Assembly: GCA_900770225.1 (NCBI GenBank)
Contig: CAAGJU010000083.1
Location: forward strand, 1 to 10,833
Reading direction: 5' to 3'
DNA: 10,833 nt
Source of the DNA: Lachnospiraceae bacterium
GTDB lineage: Bacteria; Bacillota; Clostridia; Lachnospirales; Lachnospiraceae
Below are positions 1-5,766 of this stretch, piece after piece. A program made the translations under genes and the position numbers. How positions within the stretch are numbered: the first letter of the stretch is position 1; the number at the start of each line of letters is the position of its first letter. The notes beneath the pieces were generated by a model. It had not been told where the DNA came from and made no database searches. It was given only the letters and a program-made list of their open reading frames with translations.

Positions 1-55
1 AAGCTATCGCAACAGATTTACAGTCTGCCCCCTTTGGCCGCTCGGGAATCCACCC
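1..55 (-). tRNA. tRNA-Tyr (GTA), partial at window edge
   Basis: Reading the minus strand from 55 gives a tRNA 5' half: acceptor strand GGGTGGA, a D arm, and an anticodon arm whose loop carries GTA between CT and AA. The extra long variable arm expected of bacterial tRNA-Tyr is just beginning where the window ends. It closely matches the complete tRNA-Tyr at 274-355 with scattered changes. It lies 12 nt downstream of a minus-strand tRNA-Thr and probably shares its transcript. The 3' half is outside the window. Confidence 0.9.
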
Positions 56-67
56 ACATAAGAAAAA

Positions 68-140
68 AGCCGATGATCGGACTCGAACCGATAACCTGCT
101 GATTACAAGTCAGCTGCTCTGCCAATTGAGCCACATCGGC
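68..140 (-). tRNA. tRNA-Thr (TGT)
   Basis: Complete 73-nt cloverleaf on the minus strand. The acceptor GCCGATG pairs with CATCGGC and the discriminator is T. The anticodon is TGT, within a CTTGTAA loop. The T arm contains GGTTCGAGTCC. No CCA is encoded. It differs from the plus-strand tRNA-Thr at 379-451 by one base, position 32 of the anticodon loop (C here, T there). It is first in a minus-strand Thr-Tyr unit with a good promoter just upstream. Confidence 0.96.
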
Positions 141-165
141 GTAACTCGTACTGAGTACAGATGAT

Positions 166-194
166 ATATTACCATCGTTTTATCCATCCGTCAA
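166..194 (-). promoter_or_regulatory. sigma-A promoter for minus-strand tRNA-Thr/Tyr
   Basis: On the minus strand, TTGACG (194-189) is followed by a 17-nt spacer and TAATAT (171-166). This is close to the vegetative consensus. The start would fall near 159, about 20 nt before the mature tRNA-Thr 5' end at 140. In the rest of the spacer (141-273) I found no equally good plus-strand promoter for the tRNA-Tyr at 274, only A/T-rich sequence. Confidence 0.7.
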
Positions 195-273
195 GCAATT
201 TTTTTGCAAAAAAGGCGGTTTTTTTAAAAAAAATGTGCAAATGACCGCAAAATACCAAATAAATAAGCAGTAT

Positions 274-355
274 GGGCGGTTTCCCGAGTGGCCAAAGGGG
301 ACAGACTGTAAATCTGCTAGCGATGCTTTCGGTGGTTCGAATCCACCACCGCCCA
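274..355 (+). tRNA. tRNA-Tyr (GTA)
   Basis: Complete class II tRNA of about 82 nt. The acceptor GGGCGGT pairs with ACCGCCC and the discriminator is A. The anticodon loop carries GTA (ACTGTAAAT). A long variable arm (around TAGCGATGCTTTC) precedes the T arm GGTTCGAATCC. No CCA is encoded. It is the first gene of the plus-strand tRNA run. Confidence 0.96.
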
Positions 356-378
356 TTTTCAGCCGATTTTAGGCAAGT

Positions 379-451
379 GCCGATGTGGCTCAATTGGCAG
401 AGCAGCTGATTTGTAATCAGCAGGTTATCGGTTCGAGTCCGATCATCGGCT
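379..451 (+). tRNA. tRNA-Thr (TGT)
   Basis: Complete 73-nt cloverleaf. The acceptor GCCGATG pairs with CATCGGC, the discriminator is T, the anticodon is TGT, and the T arm is GGTTCGAGTCC. It lies 23 nt after tRNA-Tyr. It is nearly identical to the minus-strand tRNA-Thr at 68-140 (one change, position 32). No CCA is encoded. Confidence 0.97.
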
Positions 452-469
452 TATATTAATTTTATACAT

Positions 470-543
<74 letters not shown>

Positions 544-549
544 CTTTGT

Positions 550-622
550 GCCTAGTTAGCTCAGTAGGTAGAGCAGGGGACTGAAAATCCCCGTGTCTCT
601 GGTTCGATTCCGGAACTAGGCA
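550..622 (+). tRNA. tRNA-Phe (GAA)
   Basis: Complete 73-nt cloverleaf. The acceptor GCCTAGT pairs with ACTAGGC, the discriminator is A, and the anticodon loop CTGAAAA contains GAA. The T arm is GGTTCGATTCC. A short T-run follows directly, but it then runs into the structured insert at 627-849 rather than the next tRNA. Confidence 0.96.
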
Positions 623-626
623 CTTT

Positions 627-812
627 TTTATTGTATTAAGCGTCGACACGCAGGCAGTTTTTGGGCATGCGTAGCATGCACATAAAACTGTATGCGTGAT
701 CGACGCAAACGTGTATGAGCATGGAGCGATGCGGAAGCATCGCGAAAATGCGAATGCACGTGCCTGACGCGGGAGCTGCGAAGCAGCGAAGCGGCAGGTT
801 TAATACAATAAA
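627..812 (+). repeat. Branched multi-hairpin element inside the tRNA run
   Basis: A 13-bp perfect inverted repeat (627-639 with 800-812) encloses three consecutive hairpins. Hairpin I is 641-670 with 674-705, loop GTA and only small mismatches. Hairpin II spans 710-760 and is capped by GCGATGC, loop GGAA, GCATCGC, with tandem G.A mismatches at 717-718/752-753 and 724-725/744-745. Hairpin III spans 763-798 and is capped by GCTGC, loop GAA, GCAGC, with another tandem G.A at 773-774/788-789. Nearly every base is accounted for by one closed four-way structure. There is no credible coding potential. The tRNA genes on either side are otherwise 6-23 nt apart, so this looks like an insertion or an embedded structured RNA. 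The fold is my manual pairing; the function is unknown. Confidence 0.7.
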
Positions 813-821
813 GGTCGAGGT

Positions 822-849
822 CGTCGACACGCAGGCAGTTTTTGGGCAT
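822..849 (+). repeat. 28-bp direct repeat of hairpin I left arm
   Basis: A perfect 28-bp copy of 641-668 (the left arm of hairpin I), offset by 181 bp. This second copy lacks the matching right arm: it is followed by A/T-rich sequence and tRNA-Lys. It could be a leftover partial unit of a tandemly arranged element or the product of insertion and duplication. Confidence 0.85.
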
Positions 850-866
850 TTATTAATGTATTATAG

Positions 867-939
867 GGAGCATTAGCTCAGGTGGTAGAGCACTTGACTT
901 TTAATCAAGTTGTCCGGGGTTCGAGTCCCCGATGCTTCA
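867..939 (+). tRNA. tRNA-Lys (TTT)
   Basis: Complete 73-nt cloverleaf. The acceptor GGAGCAT pairs with ATGCTTC (one G.T), the discriminator is A, the anticodon loop CTTTTAA contains TTT, and the T arm is GGTTCGAGTCC. No CCA is encoded. It lies 244 nt after tRNA-Phe, separated by the structured element. I found no convincing promoter of its own, so it probably depends on readthrough from the upstream tRNA genes. A terminator follows at once. Confidence 0.96.
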
Positions 940-944
940 TCCGT

Positions 945-977
945 AAAACCTCTGGATATTTTTCAGAGGTTTTTTTA
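945..977 (+). terminator. Rho-independent terminator of the tRNA run
   Basis: The stem AAAACCTCTG pairs with CAGAGGTTTT around a 9-nt loop and continues into a run of T. It lies 6 nt after tRNA-Lys and so ends the plus-strand tRNA transcript. Its T-run overlaps the -10 box of the next gene's promoter. Confidence 0.9.
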
Positions 978-981
978 TAAT
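953..981 (+). promoter_or_regulatory. Promoter of the carboxypeptidase gene, overlapping the terminator
   Basis: TGGATA (953-958), a 17-nt spacer, then a perfect TATAAT (976-981) built from the end of the terminator T-run. Transcription would start near 988, giving a leader of about 24 nt that still contains the AGGAGG at 999-1004. The -35 box is only a partial match. Confidence 0.55.
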
Positions 982-1011
982 GTTGCTGATTACACCTTAG
1001 GAGGATATGTT

Positions 1012-2196
1012 TTGAACGAACAATATGATAGAGATGAAGCCAGAGAACTGCGTCGTGAACGCCGTGCAAAAGAGCGTGAACGCAAGAGAAAGATACTTCT
1101 CTATGTATCCCTGGTTGTACTGATTCTTGCCATTCTGATCGTGGTTGTTCTGATCGTCCTGCTGCGCGGGCACCTGAAAGCGGAAGAGACGACCGTCGCT
1201 GCGACTTCCGAGCTTGCGTTTGATATCAAATATGCAGGTGAAAATACGGTATTTTCCTCTTCCGAGGACAGCTCAGCAAATACGGTGACATCATCTTCAG
1301 CTGATACGGAGGATAATTCTGTCCTTCCCACGATCGATCTGAGCGGTATTACCAGTACGCATGCGGTCATGGAGCGGCTCTCTGACGGTGCCGTATGTGC
1401 TGACAAGGGAAGCACGGAATCCATCTATCCCGCATCCATGACAAAAATGATGACTGCGATTCTCGCGATTGAGAATATCCCTGATCTCTCTCAGACCTAT
1501 ACGTTTGACGGTTCGGAGTTTGATACGGCCTATGCTAACGGAGCGACCACCGTTGGTTATCAGGCGGGTGATACAGCCAAGTTTAATGATATCCTGTACG
1601 GTATCATGCTTCCTTCCGGTGCAGACTGCTGCTATGCGGTTGCCAATGCGGTTTCTGGCGGTGAAAGTGCGTTTGTGGATCTGATGAATCAGAAGGCGCA
1701 GGAACTGGGCATGAGCGGCACGCATTTTTCCAACTGCGTGGGTCTTCAGGCAGAAGATCACTACACGACGTGTGCCGATCTCGCGACACTGCTGAAATAT
1801 GCACTGCAGAATGATACGTTTCGCGTTATTTTTACATCGTCTGTATATACGACTGATCCGACAGAGGATCACCCGACAGGTATCACGATGAGCTCTACTA
1901 TGTTCATGGCGCTGGCAAATTCTACGCTGGACAACGGAGCTACGATTGAAGGCGGTAAGACCGGTTTCACGGATGAGGCCGGGCACTGCCTTGCTTCTCT
2001 GGCGAGAGCGCAGGATGGAACGGAGTACATCCTTGTGACAGCCGGAGCTGCCGGAGGCGTCAATGATACGCCCAATGTAGACGATGCCATTACGGTATAC
2101 TCACAGCTTCCGGGTTCTGCTACGGTTGTGGATGATGACAGCAATGTAGATCTTGATTTCGGTGAGACGATACTGAGCGGAAGCAACAGTCAGTAA
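1012..2196 (+). CDS. Membrane-anchored D-alanyl-D-alanine carboxypeptidase (peptidase S11)
   Basis: A 394-residue serine-type D,D-carboxypeptidase, expected to trim the terminal D-Ala from peptidoglycan stem peptides outside the membrane. The start is TTG 1012, because AGGAGG (999-1004) sits 7 nt upstream; the open frame further upstream runs back through the terminator and tRNA-Lys. Residues 1-27 are strongly basic. About 28-51 form one hydrophobic membrane anchor, and about 58-105 are a Ser/Thr/acidic linker. The catalytic domain follows, with SxxK as SMTK (Ser142, Lys145) and KTG at 316-318. The position of the SxN motif reads SGA (202-204), so the usual Asn is Ala. There is no room for a long C-terminal beta domain or amphipathic anchor as in PBP5; the protein ends in an acidic tail. 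The N-terminal anchor, in place of a cleaved signal, would hold the enzyme on the outer face. Family assignment is firm; exact substrate and activity are inferred. Confidence 0.9.
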   Translation: MNEQYDRDEARELRRERRAKERERKRKILLYVSLVVLILAILIVVVLIVLLRGHLKAEETTVAATSELAFDIKYAGENTVFSSSEDSSANTVTSSSADTEDNSVLPTIDLSGITSTHAVMERLSDGAVCADKGSTESIYPASMTKMMTAILAIENIPDLSQTYTFDGSEFDTAYANGATTVGYQAGDTAKFNDILYGIMLPSGADCCYAVANAVSGGESAFVDLMNQKAQELGMSGTHFSNCVGLQAEDHYTTCADLATLLKYALQNDTFRVIFTSSVYTTDPTEDHPTGITMSSTMFMALANSTLDNGATIEGGKTGFTDEAGHCLASLARAQDGTEYILVTAGAAGGVNDTPNVDDAITVYSQLPGSATVVDDDSNVDLDFGETILSGSNSQ

Positions 2197-2260
2197 GGGG
2201 TTTACTGGGCAATTAGAGATACCTGCTGTGACTGTTGTCTGAGCATAAGATAATGAGCGA

Positions 2261-2602
2261 TTGACTGTGAATAGCAATAGGGAAGAATCCGAGCAGAATT
2301 ATACGTATATGCTTCGATGCAGAGGCGGCGTTCTCTACACCGGCTGGACGAATAACCTGGAAAAAAGGGTGCTGACGCACAGCGAAGGACGCGGAGGACG
2401 GTTTACACACAGTCACCTGCCGGTGGAACTGGCGTGGTTCACCTGCTATCCGGATAAAAAAGAGGCCATGCGGCGGGAGGTGCAGGTCAAGCGGCTCACG
2501 CGGGAACAGAAGGAAGAGCTGATCAGCGCACTGGACAGCGAGACGCGCGCTGAAATTGCGCATATCAATGCCAGACTGAGAGAGGGTCGCGGGAGCGCGT
2601 AG
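2261..2602 (+). CDS. Small GIY-YIG domain protein (YhbQ/UPF0213-like)
   Basis: A 113-residue protein with a single GIY-YIG nuclease-type domain and no DNA-binding extension, like the YhbQ family. Visible features are a first strand YTYML (14-18) for the GIY segment, LYTG (25-28) for YIG, then NNLEKR with Arg36, His40, and the C-terminal helix EAMRREVQVK with candidate metal-binding Glu73. Family members are thought to cleave or process nucleic acids; a specific role here cannot be read from sequence. The start is uncertain. TTG 2261 is used, GTG 2267 is equally possible, and neither has a strong Shine-Dalgarno. It lies 64 nt after the carboxypeptidase with no terminator seen between, so it may be co-transcribed. 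A strong terminator follows at 2651-2678. Confidence 0.8.
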   Translation: MTVNSNREESEQNYTYMLRCRGGVLYTGWTNNLEKRVLTHSEGRGGRFTHSHLPVELAWFTCYPDKKEAMRREVQVKRLTREQKEELISALDSETRAEIAHINARLREGRGSA

Positions 2603-2650
2603 CGATCCGGTGATCATACTTATGACACCTGCATCATAGAATGTGAAACG

Positions 2651-2678
2651 AAAAGGACCCGCAGAGCGGGTCCTTTTT
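2651..2678 (+). terminator. Rho-independent terminator after the GIY-YIG gene
   Basis: A perfect 12-bp stem, AAAAGGACCCGC with GCGGGTCCTTTT, 3-nt loop, then T. The A-run on the left side makes it potentially usable in both directions. Confidence 0.93.
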
Positions 2679-2687
2679 CTAAACTAA

Positions 2688-2760
2688 ATGAGATAAAACA
2701 CACTTCATGAGATAAAACACAATTCATGAGACAAAACACGCTTCGCGAGTTTTATCTCAT
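2688..2760 (+). repeat. Three 19-bp direct repeats plus one inverted half
   Basis: Copies at 2688-2706, 2707-2725 and 2726-2744 begin ATGAGAYAAAACAC and end in ATTC or CTTC. They abut exactly. At 2749-2760 lies GTTTTATCTCAT, the inverse complement of the first 12 bases: perfect against copies 1 and 2, one mismatch against copy 3. Copy 3 can therefore fold locally around GCTTCGCG, or copies 1 or 2 can compete for the same arm. No coding potential. It forms part of the 373-nt gap between the convergent GIY-YIG and S1 genes. Confidence 0.85.
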
Positions 2761-2773
2761 TGTCGCGGCGTTC

Positions 2774-2806
2774 GCCACACTCGATCACTTTGTGATCGGT
2801 TGTGGC
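2774..2806 (+). repeat. Hairpin with perfect 7-bp tip
   Basis: GCCACA (2774-2779) pairs with TGTGGC (2801-2806). Inside, CGATCAC (2782-2788) pairs with GTGATCG (2792-2798) around a TTT loop. It directly follows the 19-bp repeat cluster and may belong to the same intergenic element. No T-run follows, so it is not a typical terminator. Confidence 0.6.
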
Positions 2807-2819
2807 TCTCTGTTCGCGT

Positions 2820-2850
2820 AAAATGAAAGACGACCGCTTGCGCGGCCGTC
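2820..2850 (-). terminator. Probable terminator of the S1-domain gene
   Basis: On the minus strand, GACGGCCGC (2850-2842), loop GCAA, and GCGGTCGTC (2837-2829) form a 9-bp stem with one G.U, followed by CTTTCATTTT. The G.U is tolerated only on the minus-strand RNA, where the plus strand would have A.C, which supports minus-strand use. It lies about 125 nt past the S1 stop codon. A weaker hairpin (GTATGC 2863-2868 with GCATAC 2899-2904) sits between. Confidence 0.6.
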
Positions 2851-2975
2851 CGTTTTCAACTTGTATGCCCGAATCCACGGGGAGCCATGTATCCGGTAGC
2901 ATACCAACAGGAGTTATTGTCAAGGATCGAATAACGATCTTCACAAACATATGTAATGATCAGCGGAAGTACTGA

Positions 2976-3722
2976 TTATCCGTCGATCTTGATGCCCTTC
3001 AGAAGGGATCCGAGGTTGGTGCTGATATTCTCAGCTTTCGGAAGCTTGTACTCCGGCTCGCTGTCACGGCGTGAGCTGCGCTCAGGTCTGCCGCTGTGCT
3101 CACGGCCTTCATCAGCGCCTTCTTCCAGAGCTTTCATGGAAAGGCTGAGCTTGCCATCCTTGATGGCAATGACTTTGACCTTGACTTCCTGGCCAACCTT
3201 CAGTACATCCTCAACGGATTTAACTCTCTTATGAGAGATCTGTGAGATGTGTACAAGTCCGGACATATCATCGCCCAGATCGATAAATGCGCCATAGGAC
3301 TGGATGCTCTCAACCTTGCCGTCCATAACGGTGCCAACCGGGATAGAAGCGATGCGCTCCTTTCTCTCCTCTTCAGCTTTTGCACGGAGAGGTTCAACGG
3401 CGGAGAGGATCAGACGACCCTTCTGTTCATCAACTTCGCGTACGATGACCTGAATCGGTTTGGAGAGATAATCTTCCAGATTATCTACATGTCTCAGTGC
3501 CAGCCGGGAAGCGGGAATAAAACCACGTACGCCTTCTACATTGGCTACCACACCTTTATTGACAACACCGTCAACCGTAACATCGAGAACGGTTTTGTTT
3601 TCCTGATATTCCTTCAGTTTGGACCAGTCAGCCTCTCCCTCATCGTGAAACTTGGATAAATCGAGTGCATCCTGGTTTTCCTGTTCAAAATCTGCCATCG
3701 TCGTTAATGTTTCGTCTGCCAT
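2976..3722 (-). CDS. Short two-S1-domain RNA-binding protein (S1-like)
   Basis: A 248-residue protein with two S1 OB-fold domains, related to ribosomal protein S1 but far shorter than the usual 4-6 domain form. The N-terminal roughly 45 residues are acidic. S1 domain 1 spans about 45-112 (GVVNKGVVANVEGVRGFIPASRL, degenerate). S1 domain 2 spans about 128-198 and is canonical, with GTVMDGKVESI, YGAFIDLGD and GLVHISQIS. A charged, Arg/Ser/Glu-rich low-complexity segment and a short conserved-looking tail follow. The start is ATG 3722, because GAGGTGG lies at optimal spacing upstream; an in-frame GTG at 3731 overlaps that Shine-Dalgarno and is unlikely. It probably binds mRNA or the ribosome and helps translation or RNA turnover. 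This is family inference. It is transcribed divergently from the pyrophosphatase gene and convergently to the GIY-YIG gene. Confidence 0.88.
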   Translation of the reverse strand: MADETLTTMADFEQENQDALDLSKFHDEGEADWSKLKEYQENKTVLDVTVDGVVNKGVVANVEGVRGFIPASRLALRHVDNLEDYLSKPIQVIVREVDEQKGRLILSAVEPLRAKAEEERKERIASIPVGTVMDGKVESIQSYGAFIDLGDDMSGLVHISQISHKRVKSVEDVLKVGQEVKVKVIAIKDGKLSLSMKALEEGADEGREHSGRPERSSRRDSEPEYKLPKAENISTNLGSLLKGIKIDG

Positions 3723-3791
3723 TGTCTCCACCTCAAGAATTATTTTTTATCGCAGCATGGCAAAAATAACCGGCTGCAACAACACTTAAAC

Positions 3792-3800
3792 AGTATAGCA
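3792..3800 (-). promoter_or_regulatory. Extended -10 promoter of the S1-domain gene
   Basis: On the minus strand, TGC then TATACT (3800-3792) is an extended -10 element about 70 nt upstream of the ATG at 3722. No good -35 box is present at the usual spacing, as is common with extended -10 promoters. Confidence 0.45.
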
Positions 3801-3878
3801 TAGATTCGGGAAATCGGCAGAAAAAGTTTGCATTGGTAGAAAAATCCGTATGACTTGCAGACGCTGTCGGGACGTCGT

Positions 3879-3944
3879 AATGATGGAGGCATCTGTGCAT
3901 AACATTTCTGGAATGATGGAGGCCTCTGTAAATAACACTTCTGT
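3879..3944 (+). repeat. Two tandem 33-bp repeats upstream of the pyrophosphatase promoter
   Basis: Copies at 3879-3911 and 3912-3944 match at 28 of 33 positions and abut exactly. Both begin AATGATGGAGGC and share ATAACA and TTCTG. The second ends about 14 nt before the extended -10 at 3958-3966, so it covers the -35 region. The period is about three helical turns, which would suit a regulator binding twice on one DNA face; that is inference. Confidence 0.85.
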
Positions 3945-3957
3945 TTGGAAAAGAATG

Positions 3958-3966
3958 TGGTATGAT
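3958..3966 (+). promoter_or_regulatory. Extended -10 promoter of the pyrophosphatase gene
   Basis: TGG followed by TATGAT (3961-3966) is an extended -10 element. The start would be near 3973, giving a leader of about 41 nt to the ATG at 4014. The -35 hexamer at usual spacing is poor, and the tandem repeats lie exactly there. Confidence 0.5.
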
Positions 3967-4013
3967 ATCAAAATAAATCTGCCGCGTCAGAAGACAGAGA
4001 GAAAGGATCAGGT

Positions 4014-5693
4014 ATGGCGCAGAAAAAAGAAATTGTATATATCGTAGGCCATCGCAATCCGGATACGGATTCGATCTGTTCAGCGATCGCCTATGCAGAT
4101 ATTAAAAACCGCACGGAACTGGACCGGCAGTTTCTGCCGATGCGCGCCGGACAGATCAATGAGGAGACGGAATTTGTTCTCAAACACTTCCATATTCCCA
4201 TGCCGGGCTATCTGCCGGATGCCGGTACGCAGGTGAGCGAGATCGAGATCCATAAGGTGCCGGGCACACCGCGCGACCTGTCCGTCAAAAAGGCATGGAA
4301 GGTCATGACCGAAGAGGGCATCGTCACGCTTCCCATTACCTCCGGAAAAAATAAACTGGAGGGCCTGATCACTGTCACGGATATCGCGAAATCCTATATG
4401 GAGATCTCGGACAGCCATATCCTGGCGGATGCGCATACGCGCTATGACGCCATTGCGGATACGCTGGACGGCGAGATCCTCGTCGGTGACGGAAAGAAAT
4501 ATTTCACCGATGGACGGGTGGTCATAGGTGCTTTTCACCCGGATATGATGGAGCAGTACATACAGAAAAACGATCTGGTCATTGTCGGAAACCGCGCGGA
4601 GGATCAGCTGTGCTGTCTGGATCTGAAGGCGAGCTGCATGGTTGTCGGACTGGGAGCAAAGGTAAGCTCCTCGATTCTGAAACTGGCGGAGGAGGACGGC
4701 TGCACGATCATCTCCAGCCCTCACGACACCTATACGATCACACGACTGATCAATCAGGCTGTTCCCGTGGAATACCTGATGCGCCACAGGGAAAAGCTCA
4801 TCTGCTTCCATACGACGGATAAGGTGGATGAGATCGAACAGGTCATGAAGAACAGCAGACACCGCGATTATCCGGTGCTGGATACAAAAGAGCGTTATAT
4901 TGGAACGATCTCCCGACGCAACCTGATCGGTCTGACCGGTAAAAATCTGATCCTCGTGGACCACAATGAGACGACGCAGGCCGTGCTCAATGTGGAAGAG
5001 GCCAATGTGCTCGAGATCATCGACCATCACCGCCTCGGTTCCCTGCAGACCATGGGCCCGATCCTGTTCCGCTGTGAGCCGATCGGATGTACGGCGACGA
5101 TCATGTACAAGATCTACCATGAAAAGCATCTGGAGATCCCGGCAAAGATCGCAGGACTGCTGATGTCCGCCATTATTTCCGACACGCTGCTGTTCAGATC
5201 CCCGACCTGTACGCCGATGGACAAAAATGCGGCGGAGGACCTGGCGGAGATCGCCGGCGTAAAGGACATCAATGCCTATGCGGCGTCCATGTTCCGTGCC
5301 GGATCCAATCTGGAGGATAAGACGCCGGAAGAGATATTTTTCCAGGATTACAAGAAATTCAATATCGAAGATACGAATTTCGGCGTCGGACAGATCAGCT
5401 CCATGTCTGCGGAGGAGCTCGAATTCATTAAGAGCCGCCTGCTGCCGCAGATGAAGGAAGAATGCGGAAAGCATGACATCGAAATGGTCTTCTTCATGCT
5501 GACCAATATTATTGATGAGTCGACGGAGCTTCTCTACTTTGGCACTAGTGAGAAAAATGATGCCGGCCGCCTGGTCAAAACGGCGTTTCCGGAGTCTGAA
5601 CCCGACGGAACAAGTGCTGTTCTGCAGGGCGTGATCTCGCGCAAGAAGCAGCTCATCCCGGCATTCATGCGGGCGCTTCAGGAGCGGGAGTAA
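4014..5693 (+). CDS. ppaC: Manganese-dependent inorganic pyrophosphatase with CBS-DRTGG-CBS regulatory insert
   Basis: A 559-residue family II (DHH) inorganic pyrophosphatase, hydrolysing pyrophosphate to two phosphates in the cytoplasm. The DHH catalytic domain is split. Its first metal motif GHRNPDTDS is at 12-20. A regulatory insert follows: CBS about 75-130, DRTGG-like about 140-245, second CBS about 252-308. The DHH domain then resumes with VDHNE (315-319), the signature IDHHR (336-340) and SDT (389-391). The DHHA2 domain carries the substrate-binding SRKKQ at 542-546. Length and domain order fit the CBS-DRTGG pyrophosphatases of Clostridia, whose CBS pair is known to bind adenine nucleotides (AMP/ADP inhibit; ATP or diadenosine polyphosphates activate). 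The start is ATG 4014, with AAGGA about 6 nt upstream. It is monocistronic, ending at a strong terminator. All catalytic motifs look intact. Confidence 0.95.
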   Translation: MAQKKEIVYIVGHRNPDTDSICSAIAYADIKNRTELDRQFLPMRAGQINEETEFVLKHFHIPMPGYLPDAGTQVSEIEIHKVPGTPRDLSVKKAWKVMTEEGIVTLPITSGKNKLEGLITVTDIAKSYMEISDSHILADAHTRYDAIADTLDGEILVGDGKKYFTDGRVVIGAFHPDMMEQYIQKNDLVIVGNRAEDQLCCLDLKASCMVVGLGAKVSSSILKLAEEDGCTIISSPHDTYTITRLINQAVPVEYLMRHREKLICFHTTDKVDEIEQVMKNSRHRDYPVLDTKERYIGTISRRNLIGLTGKNLILVDHNETTQAVLNVEEANVLEIIDHHRLGSLQTMGPILFRCEPIGCTATIMYKIYHEKHLEIPAKIAGLLMSAIISDTLLFRSPTCTPMDKNAAEDLAEIAGVKDINAYAASMFRAGSNLEDKTPEEIFFQDYKKFNIEDTNFGVGQISSMSAEELEFIKSRLLPQMKEECGKHDIEMVFFMLTNIIDESTELLYFGTSEKNDAGRLVKTAFPESEPDGTSAVLQGVISRKKQLIPAFMRALQERE

Positions 5694-5695
5694 AT

Positions 5696-5730
5696 AAAAG
5701 CAGTATGCGCATTTGCGTATACTGCTTTTT
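5696..5730 (+). terminator. Rho-independent terminator after the pyrophosphatase gene
   Basis: A 15-bp stem, AAAAGCAGTATGCGC with GCGTATACTGCTTTT (one G.T), 4-nt loop ATTT, then T. It starts 3 nt after the stop codon. Confidence 0.94.
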
Positions 5731-5766
5731 AAGTATCAAAACAAATAAACGTAATTATTTATAATA

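Noticed and set aside
628..849. Antisense open frames across the tRNA-Phe to tRNA-Lys spacer
   Set aside because: They contain the repeat read twice (MPKNCLRVD...), lack ribosome sites, and the base pattern is explained by the hairpin structure.
859..864. TATTAT just before tRNA-Lys as its own -10 box
   Set aside because: A start would fall inside the mature tRNA, and no -35 lies at proper spacing.
910..1011. N-terminal extension of the carboxypeptidase reading frame from an ATG at 910
   Set aside because: It would translate part of tRNA-Lys and the terminator. The AGGAGG at 999-1004 places the start at TTG 1012.
2688..2744. CRISPR array
   Set aside because: The 19-bp repeats abut directly with no spacers, and no cas gene is in the window.
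3850..4047. Open frame encoding two copies of an 11-residue repeat (MMEASVHNISG and a variant) upstream of the pyrophosphatase gene
   Set aside because: The repeat is simply the 33-bp DNA repeat read in frame. The frame has no Shine-Dalgarno, contains the pyrophosphatase promoter and overlaps its start codon.
4080..5474. Long antisense open frame opposite the pyrophosphatase gene (similar ones lie opposite gdhA and metK)
   Set aside because: They have no recognisable domains and compositions rich in His/Arg/Ile as expected from mirrored codon usage. The forward frames carry full catalytic motifs.
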